Shown in pieces: positions 53,042 to 62,090 of a stretch of DNA of 64,000 nt; within the stretch, counting starts at the first letter, position 1, and each line of letters opens with the position of its first letter. Location: NCBI RefSeq assembly GCF_029533155.1, contig NZ_JAIZDB010000010.1, forward strand, positions 21,141 through 85,140, in the 5' to 3' direction. The position numbers and the translations under genes were made by a program. Source of the DNA: Psychrobacillus antarcticus. GTDB taxonomy: Bacteria; Bacillota; Bacilli; Bacillales_A; Planococcaceae. The notes under the pieces were generated by a model. The model did no database searches. It was not told the origin of the DNA and saw nothing but the letters and a program-made list of their open reading frames with translations.

Positions 53042-53876
53042 AGAAACCTTTACCAGATTTCCTTCCTAATTTCCCTGCTTCTACCATTCGCTTTAGTAGA
53101 GGACAGGGACGATACTTAGAATCTCCAAATCCTTCATATAAGCTTTCTAGTGCATACAGTGTTGTGTCTAATCCACATTCATCAGCTAAGCGTAATGGCC
53201 CTATTGGGTGATTTGCTCCAAGTTTAAGACCGCGGTCAACTTCTTCCGGAGCCGTTCCTTCCATGACTAAAAATGCTGCCTCATTCATCATTGGCAATAA
53301 AATACGATTTACGATAAAACCCGGATAATCCTGTGCAATGACAGTTTCTTTTCCAATTGCTTTTCCATATTCCTTAACTCGTTCCAATGTTTCTCCTGCT
53401 GTTTCAATAGAAGTAATTATTTCCAACAATTTCATAATTGGCACCGGACTAAAGAAATGCATACCAATCACTTTTTCTGGACGATTAGTCACTGAGCCAA
53501 TAGCCGCAATTGAAAGGGAGGATGTATTACTCGCTAATATAGCGTTTGGTTGTACTATTTGGTCCAATTTTTTAAAAACCTCTTGTTTTAATTCAATTCT
53601 CTCGGGAACGGCTTCAATTACCAAATCAACATCCTTCCCATCTTGGATATCCGTTGAATACTGAATAGAACTATGGATTCTTTGCTCGTCCTCTGTTGTA
53701 TACTTTTCTCTTTTTAACATAGATTGAATACTTTTAGCTATAAAGTTTTTACCTCTTGTTAAATCTTCCTCGGTACGATCATTTAAAACAACAGGTATTC
53801 CCGCTAGAGCAAACATCTGTGCAATTCCACTGCCCATAAGTCCTGCACCAACAACCATTACTTTCTTTTCCATCAT
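53028..53876 (-). CDS. 3-hydroxyacyl-CoA (3-hydroxybutyryl-CoA) dehydrogenase
   Basis: A 282-residue NAD-dependent enzyme: VMVVGAGLMGSGIAQMFALA (GxGxxG) at the N-terminus, LASNTSSLSIAAIG near 118, MHFFSPVPIMKLLEI near 137 with the catalytic His, and EEVDRGLKLGANHPIGPLRL. It oxidises (S)-3-hydroxyacyl-CoA to 3-ketoacyl-CoA for the thiolase encoded next. Three consecutive ATGs occur; the middle one (ending 53876) lies 7 nt from GAGG and is chosen. Confidence 0.92.
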   Translation of the reverse strand: MMEKKVMVVGAGLMGSGIAQMFALAGIPVVLNDRTEEDLTRGKNFIAKSIQSMLKREKYTTEDEQRIHSSIQYSTDIQDGKDVDLVIEAVPERIELKQEVFKKLDQIVQPNAILASNTSSLSIAAIGSVTNRPEKVIGMHFFSPVPIMKLLEIITSIETAGETLERVKEYGKAIGKETVIAQDYPGFIVNRILLPMMNEAAFLVMEGTAPEEVDRGLKLGANHPIGPLRLADECGLDTTLYALESLYEGFGDSKYRPCPLLKRMVEAGKLGRKSGKGFYDYN

Positions 53877-53897
53877 CATATCGCCTCAATCTATAGG

Positions 53898-55073
53898 TTA
53901 TTTCTTAAGTTGGACATTTTTCACTATTACAGTTGCTCCCTGTCCTCCACCAATACATAAAGTTGCAAGACCATATTCTTTATCTCTTCTAATCAGTTCG
54001 TGCACTAATGATACAATTATTCTTGACCCAGAGCTTCCCACTGGATGACCGAGAGCGATAGCACCCCCGTTAACATTTACAATTTCTTCATTTAGATTTA
54101 AATCTTTTATTACTGCTATTGCCTGCGCTGCAAATGCTTCGTTCAGTTCAATTAAATCGATATCATCTATTGTTAAATTTGCTTTTTTAAGAGCTAGTTT
54201 TGTTGCAGGCACCGGACCGATTCCCATTACGCTTGGGTCTACTCCTGCTGAAGCAACAGAAATAATTTCAGCTAGAGGAGTTAAATTATATTCTTTAGCC
54301 ATACTTTCAGAAGCAATAAGTAAAATTGATGCGCCATCATTTAATCCGGAAGAACTGCCCGCAGTAACAGTTCCATTATCTTTAAAAGCTGTTAATAATT
54401 TTTCTAACGTTTCTAATGTCGTAGTGCGTGGATGCTCATCAACTTGAAATACTTGTTTTTTTGTTACTATTGGGACTATTTCTTTTTCAAACACACCATT
54501 TTGTATAGCAGTTGCTGCTTTTCTCTGGCTTTGCAAAGCAAATTTATCTTGTTCTTTTCTTGAAATACTATATTGCTCTGCTATATTCTCCGCTGTTATT
54601 CCCATATGATAATTCTCTTTCGAACAAATTAAACCATCATAAAGCAAACTATCTTCTAGTTGAATGGCACCTAGCTTTTTACCCCATCGACTATCTAATG
54701 AAATGTAAGGAACATTACTCATACTCTCAGTTCCACCTGCTAAAATTAGCTTTGCTTCTCCAGCTTTTATTTGCTGATAAGCAAGTGAAACGGAACGCAT
54801 ACCAGAAGCACACTGTTTGTTTATCGTCATTGCAGGAATAGAAGTCGGCAACCCAGCCTTTAAAGCCGCCTGTCTAGCTGGGTTTGCTCTCCCTCCTGCC
54901 TGATAAACATTGCCGATAATTACTTCATCTATTTTCTCCAGAGGTACTGTCAACCCATTAACTGTTGCTTTAATGACTTCTGCACCTAAATCAGAAGAAT
55001 TAAACTGTTTCAAGCTTCCTCCGAAACGACCTACTGCTGTTCTTAACGCTGATACGATATATACTTTTTCCAA
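53898..55073 (-). CDS. Acetyl-CoA acetyltransferase (thiolase)
   Basis: A 391-residue thiolase: catalytic Cys88 in NKQCASGMRS, GHPVGSSGSRI near residue 345 with the His, and the closing CIGGGQGATVIVKN with the second Cys. It cleaves acetoacetyl-CoA or 3-ketoacyl-CoA to acetyl-CoA. The TTG start has GAGGTGA 4-5 nt upstream. It lies 21 bp before the dehydrogenase gene. Confidence 0.93.
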   Translation of the reverse strand: MEKVYIVSALRTAVGRFGGSLKQFNSSDLGAEVIKATVNGLTVPLEKIDEVIIGNVYQAGGRANPARQAALKAGLPTSIPAMTINKQCASGMRSVSLAYQQIKAGEAKLILAGGTESMSNVPYISLDSRWGKKLGAIQLEDSLLYDGLICSKENYHMGITAENIAEQYSISRKEQDKFALQSQRKAATAIQNGVFEKEIVPIVTKKQVFQVDEHPRTTTLETLEKLLTAFKDNGTVTAGSSSGLNDGASILLIASESMAKEYNLTPLAEIISVASAGVDPSVMGIGPVPATKLALKKANLTIDDIDLIELNEAFAAQAIAVIKDLNLNEEIVNVNGGAIALGHPVGSSGSRIIVSLVHELIRRDKEYGLATLCIGGGQGATVIVKNVQLKK

Positions 55074-55110
55074 AAGATCACCTCTATCTCTTGTTCTATT
55101 AAATTAGTAA

Positions 55111-56409
55111 TTAACCAAATATTGTGAACAATATTACTGCCAAGACTGTCGCACACATGGTAAGCCCCACGGCCATTAAGGCGACTGCAGGATATGCCCT
55201 CTTAAATGTTTCATGACTGATATTACGGATAGTCGTAACGATATAACCATTGTGCGGTAGAGATGCCAAACCGTCTGAAGACATTACAGATACTCGGTGT
55301 AATGCACCAGGATCTATACCCATATTTAGATAAATTGGCGCCAATATCGGAAGCGAAATTCCTAATCCACCTGAAGCAGATCCTGTTAAACCTGCAATTA
55401 AGTTAATACAAATTGCCATACTTAATAATGGTGGTCCTGGAATTTCTAATACTGTTTCCACAATTTGAGTAAAACCAGTAGTTAGGGCAGCTACCTTACC
55501 GAAAGCTATAACAGCACTAGTATTACAAATAGCAACAATCGCGTCATTGGAACCCTTTCCAAGAACATCCCAAAATCCATCGATGAATTTGAACATTGTT
55601 ATACAAGCTATAACAATTGCCCCTAGTAAAGCTAGAATTGCAGCGGTATTTGCTGCAAATAATTGTGAATACGTAACCATTCCAGCAACTACGACTATAA
55701 CTGGTAGCAGCGCAAGAAAGATATTAGGTAATTTCTTTTTATTTTCTTCATCTATCTCTTTATCTGAATCGTATTTCTCGAATTTTTCTCCTCTATTGAC
55801 TGCTTTTCTAATTATTAAATGCAAGAAGTAGGTTCCTAGTATAAAATTGAAAATAGAAGCGATCATACCAATCCAAAAACCTGAGTAAGTCGTCGTACCA
55901 AAAAATTCTGTCGGCATTATGTTTTGAATTTCAGGAGAACCTGGTAGAAACATTGTAAAGGTAACAGATCCAAAAACTAATGCAGCAGGTATAAAGCGAC
56001 GTGGAAGATTTGCATTTCTAAATAGAGATACTGCAAGTGGATAAACTGCAAATCCTACTACGAATAATGATACTCCCCCATAAGTCATAATCGCACATGC
56101 TAATACAACCGCCATTACCGCTCCTTTTGGACCAATAATTCTCATAACCCATTCTGCAATTGCTTCAGCAGCTCCAGTTTCAGCCATTACCTTACCGAAA
56201 ATTGCTCCTAACAAGAATAATAAGAAATAAGTAGCGAAGTACCCAGTAAAACCTTGCATATAAGTTCCCGTCATTGCTTCAATAATGTCCTGTCCAGATG
56301 TTAACGCAACAAATGTACTTGCTACTACTGCACTGATAATAATATTTATTCCTTTAACTGTCATATAAATTAATATCGCCAAACCAATTAACAACATAAA
56401 AACACTCAT
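55111..56409 (-). CDS. GntP-family carboxylate permease
   Basis: A 432-residue membrane protein with about 12 helices. TYGGVSLFVVGFAVYPLAVS, FGSVTFTMFLPGSPEIQNIM and SSDGLASLPHNGYIVTTIRN are typical GntP (gluconate:H+ symporter) blocks. In this operon, with thiolase and 3-hydroxyacyl-CoA dehydrogenase, a hydroxy- or short-chain carboxylate such as 3-hydroxybutyrate is a better guess than gluconate. First transporter gene of the operon, second gene after the crotonase. Confidence 0.88.
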   Translation of the reverse strand: MSVFMLLIGLAILIYMTVKGINIIISAVVASTFVALTSGQDIIEAMTGTYMQGFTGYFATYFLLFLLGAIFGKVMAETGAAEAIAEWVMRIIGPKGAVMAVVLACAIMTYGGVSLFVVGFAVYPLAVSLFRNANLPRRFIPAALVFGSVTFTMFLPGSPEIQNIMPTEFFGTTTYSGFWIGMIASIFNFILGTYFLHLIIRKAVNRGEKFEKYDSDKEIDEENKKKLPNIFLALLPVIVVVAGMVTYSQLFAANTAAILALLGAIVIACITMFKFIDGFWDVLGKGSNDAIVAICNTSAVIAFGKVAALTTGFTQIVETVLEIPGPPLLSMAICINLIAGLTGSASGGLGISLPILAPIYLNMGIDPGALHRVSVMSSDGLASLPHNGYIVTTIRNISHETFKRAYPAVALMAVGLTMCATVLAVILFTIFG

Positions 56410-56450
56410 CTCTCATCCCCCTAAAAAATTTGTTTTAACAACTAATCATT

Positions 56451-57227
56451 TCATTTATTAAATACTGGTTTTCTCTTCTCAATAAAGGCATTAATTCCCT
56501 CATATGCATCCTGATGTTGAAAAGCTTTACAAAATAGTTCTGTTTCTTTTACTATACCTTCATCGAAGGAATGCTCGTATCTATATTCCATTGCTTCTTT
56601 TATGCTAATAATAGAATTCAAAGACTTCTCAGAGAGCTTGGTTGCCCATCCTTTAGCTACACATAAACCTTCTCCAGTTTTTGTAACTTTATTAACTAAA
56701 CTGATTGAAAGTGCTTCTGTGGCATTGATACTTTCCCCAAAAAACATTAATTCTTTCGCCTTTGATATACCAACTAGTTTTGGTAACCTTTGCGTTCCTC
56801 CTCCTCCTGGAAAAATACCAAGATTAATTTCAGGTAATCCAATCTTCGTGTGTTCTTCTGCAATACGTATATCGCAACTAAGCGCTAACTCACATCCCCC
56901 CCCCAGTGTAAGTCCATTCAACATCGCTATAGTGGGCTTTCTTAGTCTTTCAATATATTTAAAGAGTTGATGATTTAACTCTACATGCTGCACCATATCC
57001 TCTCGACCAAGCCAAGTTGGAAATTCTTTAATATCTGCCCCTGCCATAAATACTTTCTCCCCATCACCAGTTAAAATTACTGCACCAACAAGCGGATCTT
57101 TTTCAACTCTTTTAAACGCATTCATTAAACCTTGAACTACCTGTCCACTCAGGGCATTTACAGGAGGATTCTGAATAGTTATAATTGCCACTCTTCCCTC
57201 TACTTCAACTTTAATTACTTCACTCAC
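56451..57227 (-). CDS. Enoyl-CoA hydratase (crotonase) with both catalytic glutamates
   Basis: A 258-residue crotonase: oxyanion segment GEKVFMAGADIKEF near 60, GLTLGGGCELALSCDIRIAE near 105 (first Glu) and IGLPEINLGIFPGGGGTQRL near 130 (second Glu), so standard enoyl-CoA hydration is expected. The GTG ending at 57227 has AAGAAGG 8 nt upstream; the first in-frame codon (57236) overlaps that SD. First gene of the acyl-CoA operon, behind promoter, cre and operator. Confidence 0.9.
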   Translation of the reverse strand: MSEVIKVEVEGRVAIITIQNPPVNALSGQVVQGLMNAFKRVEKDPLVGAVILTGDGEKVFMAGADIKEFPTWLGREDMVQHVELNHQLFKYIERLRKPTIAMLNGLTLGGGCELALSCDIRIAEEHTKIGLPEINLGIFPGGGGTQRLPKLVGISKAKELMFFGESINATEALSISLVNKVTKTGEGLCVAKGWATKLSEKSLNSIISIKEAMEYRYEHSFDEGIVKETELFCKAFQHQDAYEGINAFIEKRKPVFNK

Positions 57228-57322
57228 TTCATACACCTTCTTCTTTAGATTGAGTATCCTTAAGCCACACTTACTTTTAGCTAATAAAAAGATAATAAGA
57301 TTTTTTATATGTTAATCACCTA

Positions 57323-57338
57323 ATGTATACGTATACAT
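57323..57338. promoter_or_regulatory. Perfect 16-bp palindromic operator (LacI-type)
   Basis: ATGTATACGTATACAT is a perfect palindrome lying between the minus-strand promoter and the crotonase start. A one-mismatch copy, ATGAATACGTATACAT, lies at 58550-58565 before the aldehyde dehydrogenase gene. Both flank the lacI gene, its most likely binder. Confidence 0.8.
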
Positions 57339-57342
57339 ATTT

Positions 57343-57357
57343 AGGTTACGCTTTCAA
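57343..57357 (-). promoter_or_regulatory. Catabolite-responsive element (cre, CcpA site)
   Basis: On the minus strand TTGAAAGCGTAACCT fits the cre consensus WTGNAANCGNWNNCW at every position. It sits at about the transcription start of the acyl-CoA operon, where CcpA binding would repress. Confidence 0.75.
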
Positions 57358-57362
57358 AAACT

Positions 57363-57392
57363 AATATACTTTGAATCGCTTTGTATTGTCAA
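57363..57392 (-). promoter_or_regulatory. Sigma-A promoter of the acyl-CoA operon
   Basis: On the minus strand TTGACA (57392-57387), an 18-bp spacer, then TATATT (57368-57363). The cre box and palindromic operator lie directly downstream. Confidence 0.7.
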
Positions 57393-57425
57393 CGTTTTCT
57401 GAATACTTATTTTTTGGAAATTTAT

Positions 57426-57454
57426 TTGCTTGTATTGATAAAATCGAATATATA
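57426..57454 (+). promoter_or_regulatory. Promoter of the lacI-family gene
   Basis: TTGCTT (57426-57431), 17 bp, TATATA (57449-57454), about 60 bp upstream of the TTG start. Confidence 0.6.
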
Positions 57455-57516
57455 TACTTTAAACGTGCGATAATACTAGATATAGAAAGATAAGTAGATT
57501 TTGGAGGTTGCTCAAT

Positions 57517-58509
57517 TTGGTATCATCAAAAGACGTAGCAAAACAAGCGGGGGTTTCTCAAGCAACTGTTTCTCGTGTATTAAATTCGCCTGAACTAGTA
57601 AAAAAACACACTCTTGAAAAAGTAATAAAAGCAATTAATGATTTAAATTATATTCCAAATGCCAATGCCCGATCACTAGTTCAAAATAAAACTGGAACTA
57701 TTGCTCTTTTATCAGGTCCGCTTCATAATCCATTTTTTGTAGATACAACTTCAGCAATTGTTAACTATGCAAGTGAAATGGACTACAGAATTCAGGTACA
57801 ATTCGTAAATGACAAAAAATTAAGTGAAGCCTATACTACCGCATTCGAACAGAAAGTAGACGGTATTATTTTATCTTGTATTTTGAATGATGATCCGATT
57901 TTTGAAAAGCTAACTAGAATGGAAATTCCATTTATTACATATAACAGAAAACACCAAAATAATGAATACTTCGTTGAAATAGATAATTATGAAGCTGGTT
58001 ACTTATCTGCTAAACATATGATTGAACAAGGTCATAAGCAAATCGCTTGGATCGGTGGTCCGTTAAACGTAAGTACATTCAACAATCGATTTCTTGGGTT
58101 TAAGCAAGCAATTCAAGATTTTCAAATTTACTTACCAGAAGAGTATAAAATTATCACGGATACAACAAAACAAAGTATTTCAGAGTCCTTTTACAAGCTT
58201 ATGCATTTACAACAACGACCAACTGCCATTTGTGCGGGATCTGATTCATTTGCATTTAATCTAATTGACGATGCAGCTTCGAATAATTTATCAGTACCCG
58301 AAGATTTAAGTATCATTGGCATTGATAACGTGAATCTTAGCCAACACAGTATGATTAACTTAACTACTATCGGAAGCATTTCCGGAAAAAATTTAGGCCA
58401 TCTTGCAATTGAAAAATTAATTGATATGATTAAAAACAAAAATAATAGTTGCGTAAAAATTACAGAACCTGTTAGACTATTCGATAGAAGTACAACTCGA
58501 AATCTTTAA
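57517..58509 (+). CDS. LacI-family transcriptional regulator
   Basis: A 330-residue repressor: N-terminal LacI helix-turn-helix and hinge (SSKDVAKQAGVSQATVSRVL; NDLNYIPNANARSLVQNKTG), then the periplasmic-binding-like ligand domain (IALLSGPLHNPFFVDTTSAI; ICAGSDSFAFNLIDDAASNN; DLSIIGIDNVNLSQHSMINL). The TTG at 57517 is set by GGAGG 9 nt upstream; the preceding TTG touches that SD. It probably binds the palindromes at 57323-57338 and 58550-58565, controlling both neighbouring operons. Ligand unknown, perhaps a hydroxy acid or its CoA ester. Confidence 0.93.
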   Translation: MVSSKDVAKQAGVSQATVSRVLNSPELVKKHTLEKVIKAINDLNYIPNANARSLVQNKTGTIALLSGPLHNPFFVDTTSAIVNYASEMDYRIQVQFVNDKKLSEAYTTAFEQKVDGIILSCILNDDPIFEKLTRMEIPFITYNRKHQNNEYFVEIDNYEAGYLSAKHMIEQGHKQIAWIGGPLNVSTFNNRFLGFKQAIQDFQIYLPEEYKIITDTTKQSISESFYKLMHLQQRPTAICAGSDSFAFNLIDDAASNNLSVPEDLSIIGIDNVNLSQHSMINLTTIGSISGKNLGHLAIEKLIDMIKNKNNSCVKITEPVRLFDRSTTRNL

Positions 58510-58541
58510 ACCCAAACTTTACACGGTTTGGGTTTATATTT
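58508..58541 (+). terminator. Intrinsic terminator after lacI
   Basis: AAACCCAAAC (58508-58517) pairs with GTTTGGGTTT (58526-58535) around an 8-nt loop; the tail is AT-rich rather than a clean T run. Confidence 0.75.
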
Positions 58542-58549
58542 CACAAGAA

Positions 58550-58565
58550 ATGAATACGTATACAT
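58550..58565. promoter_or_regulatory. Second palindromic operator, before the dehydrogenase pair
   Basis: ATGAATACGTATACAT matches the 57323 palindrome in 15 of 16 positions. It lies 80 bp before the aldehyde dehydrogenase ATG. I did not find a convincing -35/-10 pair next to it. Confidence 0.72.
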
Positions 58566-58644
58566 TTTTGATTAGTTATACTTTTTCAGTTTCCACTTAG
58601 CGATTTATCTAATATGGGTAAGTATAATTCGAAAGGATGATTCG

Positions 58645-60066
58645 ATGAAAAAACAATATTACGTGAATGGTGAATGGAAATCTGCAAGTAAATATGCAGA
58701 GCTCCTTTCTCCTCATACAAAAGAGGTCATTGCACAAATTCCACAAGCATCTCATGAGGAAGTAGAAGCAGCAATAGATGCTGCGTACGAGGCTAGAAAA
58801 CAGATGGCTGCACTAACTGCTTATGAGCGGGCTGCTATTTTAGAGCAGATTACACAGCTATTTATCGATAACCGTCAAAAGGCAGCTGAAATTATTTCTT
58901 TAGAGGCAGCAAAACCGATTAAATATGCGTTAGGTGAAATAGACCGAACGATTGAAACATATAAATTCGCGGCAGAAGAAGCGAAGCGTCTAACAGGTGA
59001 AATGATTCCAATGGATGCTGCAAAAAATGGAGCCAATCGTTTTGGATATACAATCGAGCAACCAATCGGCGTTATCGGAGCCATTACGCCGTTTAATTTC
59101 CCACAAAACTTAGTAGCGCATAAAGTGGGTCCTGCAATCGCTGCAGGTAACACAATTGTTTTAAAACCGGCATCACAGACTCCCCTTTCCGCACTATTTT
59201 TAGCAGAATTAATCGACCAAACTGCTTTGCCTAAAGGCGTATTCAATGTCGTTACTGGTAGCGGTAAAACAGTTGGAGATGCACTTGTTGAAAGTGATAA
59301 AGTGAAGATGATTACCTTTACTGGCAGTCTATCTGTCGGAAAAGGTATTCGGGATAAGGCTGGCTTGAAAAAAGTAGCATTAGAATTAGGCTCCAACGCT
59401 GGATTAATCATCGACAAAAACGTAGATCTTTCTCAAATTGTACCAAAATGTGTAATGGGTGCATTCTCCAACCAAGGACAGGTTTGTATTTCATTGCAAC
59501 GCACTTATGTAATGGATGAAGTATATGATGAATTCCTTGAGCAGTTTTATACTTTAACCAAACAGCTCGTTATTGGTAGCCCAAATGATGAGGCTACAGA
59601 TATTTCTGCAATGATAAATCCAGGTGAACAAGATCGTGCATTAAGTTGGGTTCAAGAAGCAGTAGAACAAGGTTCGGAAATTATTTCAGGTGGAACAATA
59701 AAAGATGGCGTCTTCCTACCTACCATTTTAACGAATGTATCGGCTACTTCTAAGGTATCTTGTCAGGAAGTTTTTGCACCTATAGTTGTAGTCAACCGCA
59801 TCTCTTCGATTGAAGAAGGTATTGAAGCCATCAACAACTCCGATTTCGGTTTACAAGCAGGTATTTTCACAAATGATATACAAACTGCATTTAAAGCTTC
59901 GAAAGAATTAGAGGTTGGTGGGGTCATGATTAACGACATCCCTACCTATCGCATTGACCAAATGCCTTACGGTGGAGTAAAAGATAGCGGCACTGGAAAA
60001 GAAGGATTAAAATATGCGATTCAAGAAATGACAGAGACTAAGCTTGTCGTCTGGAACCAGCAATAA
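58645..60066 (+). CDS. NAD(P)-dependent aldehyde dehydrogenase (succinate-semialdehyde/lactaldehyde type)
   Basis: A 473-residue enzyme of the aldehyde dehydrogenase superfamily. IGAITPFNFPQNLVAHKVGP near 143 is the nucleotide-binding PFNFP motif, LELGSNAG near 246 holds the general-base Glu, and QGQVCISLQR near 278 the nucleophile Cys. It oxidises an aldehyde such as succinate semialdehyde, malonate semialdehyde or similar. Start has AAAGGATG. Followed by an alcohol dehydrogenase 17 bp downstream, which would supply its aldehyde. Confidence 0.88.
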   Translation: MKKQYYVNGEWKSASKYAELLSPHTKEVIAQIPQASHEEVEAAIDAAYEARKQMAALTAYERAAILEQITQLFIDNRQKAAEIISLEAAKPIKYALGEIDRTIETYKFAAEEAKRLTGEMIPMDAAKNGANRFGYTIEQPIGVIGAITPFNFPQNLVAHKVGPAIAAGNTIVLKPASQTPLSALFLAELIDQTALPKGVFNVVTGSGKTVGDALVESDKVKMITFTGSLSVGKGIRDKAGLKKVALELGSNAGLIIDKNVDLSQIVPKCVMGAFSNQGQVCISLQRTYVMDEVYDEFLEQFYTLTKQLVIGSPNDEATDISAMINPGEQDRALSWVQEAVEQGSEIISGGTIKDGVFLPTILTNVSATSKVSCQEVFAPIVVVNRISSIEEGIEAINNSDFGLQAGIFTNDIQTAFKASKELEVGGVMINDIPTYRIDQMPYGGVKDSGTGKEGLKYAIQEMTETKLVVWNQQ

Positions 60067-60082
60067 TAAGGAGTGACATATA

Positions 60083-61261
60083 TTGTCTGAAAAAATTACA
60101 TTACCCCCAATTAGCTATACAGGTTGGGGTTCTCTTTCCCACTTATTAGAAGAAGTTGAACGCTTTAGCGCGAAGAAAATTCTAGTGATTACCGATCCAT
60201 TTTTAGTGGATATAGGTATCACCAATAAGGTGGTCGATCCACTGGAAGAAGCAGGTTATGCAATCGATATTTATACGGATGTTGTTCCAGAACCACCTTT
60301 AGCAATCGGTGAAAAATTAGTAGCTTATACCCGTGAACATGCATTCGACTTAGTTATTGGTGTAGGCGGCGGTAGCGCACTAGACCTATCTAAACTTGCT
60401 GGAGTCATCGCTTCGCATGAAGGGAAAGTGGCAGATTATCTAAATTTAACCGGCACGAAGAAAGTAACGAAAAAGGGTATTCCCACCATTTTAATCCCGA
60501 CAACCTCTGGAACTGGTTCGGAAGTGACAAATATCTCAGTACTTTCACTTGAAACTTCTAAAGATGTTATAACACATGATTATTTATTGGCAGACGTTGC
60601 AATCGTAGATCCTGCTTTAACCATTTCATTACCACCAAAAGTTACTGCTGCAACTGGAGTTGATGCTCTCACTCATGCGATAGAATCATATATTTCTAAA
60701 AATGCTAGCCCCATTTCCGATGCATTGGCGTTACAGGCAATTCGATTAATCAGTAATTCTATTCGGATAGCGGTTAGCAATGGAGAAGACAAACAGGCTC
60801 GTACAGATATGAGTTATGGTAGCTATTTAGCTGGTTTAGCATTCTTCAACGCAGGGGTTGCTGGAGTTCATGCATTAGCTTATCCAATTGGAGGTCAATT
60901 CCATATTGCTCATGGTGATTCTAATGCAGTATTACTTCCGTATGTAATGGGATATATCCGCCCAAGCTGTGAAAAACGAATGAAAGATATTTACGATGCG
61001 ATGGGCTTTAGCTCTGCAAATCTTTCACAAAAAGAGGCATCATACAAATGTGTTGCTGAGCTGAAACGTTTGGTGGAAGACGTAAATATCCCTTCGACGT
61101 TGAAAGGATTCAACATAACGGAGGATGCGCTGGATAGCTTGACAACGGATGCTCTTGATCAGAAACGAATTCTCGCTCGTAGTCCGATGCCATTGTTAAA
61201 AGAAGATATCTATACTATCTATAAGGCTGCTTTTGATGGAGTTATTATAGAAAAGAATTAA
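60083..61261 (+). CDS. Iron-containing alcohol dehydrogenase
   Basis: A 392-residue group III alcohol dehydrogenase: GVGGGSALDLSKLAG near 97 (NAD binding), TTSGTGSEVTNISVL near 142, DALTHAIESYISKNASP (first metal His region) and HALAYPIGGQFHIAHGDSNA near 265 (two further His ligands). The TTG start has AAGGAGTG 7 nt upstream. With the aldehyde dehydrogenase this would oxidise an alcohol or omega-hydroxy acid (for example 4-hydroxybutyrate) to the acid; the choice of substrate is inference. Confidence 0.9.
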   Translation: MSEKITLPPISYTGWGSLSHLLEEVERFSAKKILVITDPFLVDIGITNKVVDPLEEAGYAIDIYTDVVPEPPLAIGEKLVAYTREHAFDLVIGVGGGSALDLSKLAGVIASHEGKVADYLNLTGTKKVTKKGIPTILIPTTSGTGSEVTNISVLSLETSKDVITHDYLLADVAIVDPALTISLPPKVTAATGVDALTHAIESYISKNASPISDALALQAIRLISNSIRIAVSNGEDKQARTDMSYGSYLAGLAFFNAGVAGVHALAYPIGGQFHIAHGDSNAVLLPYVMGYIRPSCEKRMKDIYDAMGFSSANLSQKEASYKCVAELKRLVEDVNIPSTLKGFNITEDALDSLTTDALDQKRILARSPMPLLKEDIYTIYKAAFDGVIIEKN

Positions 61262-61264
61262 AAT

Positions 61265-61300
61265 AATCCCGAGGGCATCATATGCACTCGGGATTTTTTT
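61265..61300. terminator. Intrinsic terminator, copy B of a duplicated element
   Basis: AATCCCGAGGGC and GCACTCGGGATT form a stem with one mismatch, then seven T. Identical to copy A at 44001-44031 apart from two bases. Confidence 0.87.
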
Positions 61301-61323
61301 GTTAACCCAAATCATCAGTTGTC

Positions 61324-61977
61324 TTAGTACTGGTATTTAACCGTAACGATTGCAGTTATAGTAATTTCCCCTTGCTCAATCGGTGTTCCGGCTTGTGAAC
61401 TAGCCATCGAAAACTTTCTATAAAGTTCTGGTCCATTTTGTTGCTGCTCCTCCACGATGGAAATTGGTTGTGTATGTAGGGCGAGCTTCATCGTCTGGGC
61501 AATCGTTTGTGCTTTAGTTTGTGCATTTTGGAGAGCTTTCATTAGTGCCTGTTGATAAACAAGCTCTGGATTTTCTAACCCGAATTGAATAGAAGATACA
61601 CCATTTGCCCCATTAGCCACCGCAGTATCAATCGCAATTCCAGCTTTTTCAACATCGGTTATTTTTAACTTAACGGCATTCGTCACCAAATATCCCCTAA
61701 ATACCTGTTTTCCTTCTATATAATCATATTGAGGAAAGACATTATAAGCTGCTGTTTGAATATGTTCTCTTGGAATATTTAACGCCAACAGGGATTCAAT
61801 AACACGGTTCATGGTTTCCGCATTTTCTGCTTGAGTTTGTTGTACATCTTTCCCTTCTGTACTTACTTCTACTTGAAGTTGAACATAGTTTGGCGAGACT
61901 TCGACTACCCCACTACCAGTTACGGTAATGACTCGAACCATAGGAATTGAAAGTGTTGGAATACCTGAATACAACAT
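61324..61977 (-). CDS. SIMPL-domain (DUF541) protein
   Basis: A 217-residue SIMPL protein: VITVTGSGVVEVSPNYVQLQVEVSTEG at the N-terminus, VQQTQAENAETMNRVIESLL, and the long helix QALMKALQNAQTKAQTIAQT, closing with ITITAIVTVKYQY. No signal peptide is evident. SIMPL proteins are linked to oxidative or signalling stress; function unclear. AAGGTGGTAG precedes the ATG. Converges with the alcohol dehydrogenase. Confidence 0.87.
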   Translation of the reverse strand: MLYSGIPTLSIPMVRVITVTGSGVVEVSPNYVQLQVEVSTEGKDVQQTQAENAETMNRVIESLLALNIPREHIQTAAYNVFPQYDYIEGKQVFRGYLVTNAVKLKITDVEKAGIAIDTAVANGANGVSSIQFGLENPELVYQQALMKALQNAQTKAQTIAQTMKLALHTQPISIVEEQQQNGPELYRKFSMASSQAGTPIEQGEITITAIVTVKYQY

Positions 61978-62090
61978 GGGACTACCACCTTTTTATATGT
62001 TTATTTTATCAACAATTTAATTCATCACAAATATCAATAATGTTCATAAACTAAGGCATAGTGAACTTCCGTGTAAAGGAGTATGAAGTA

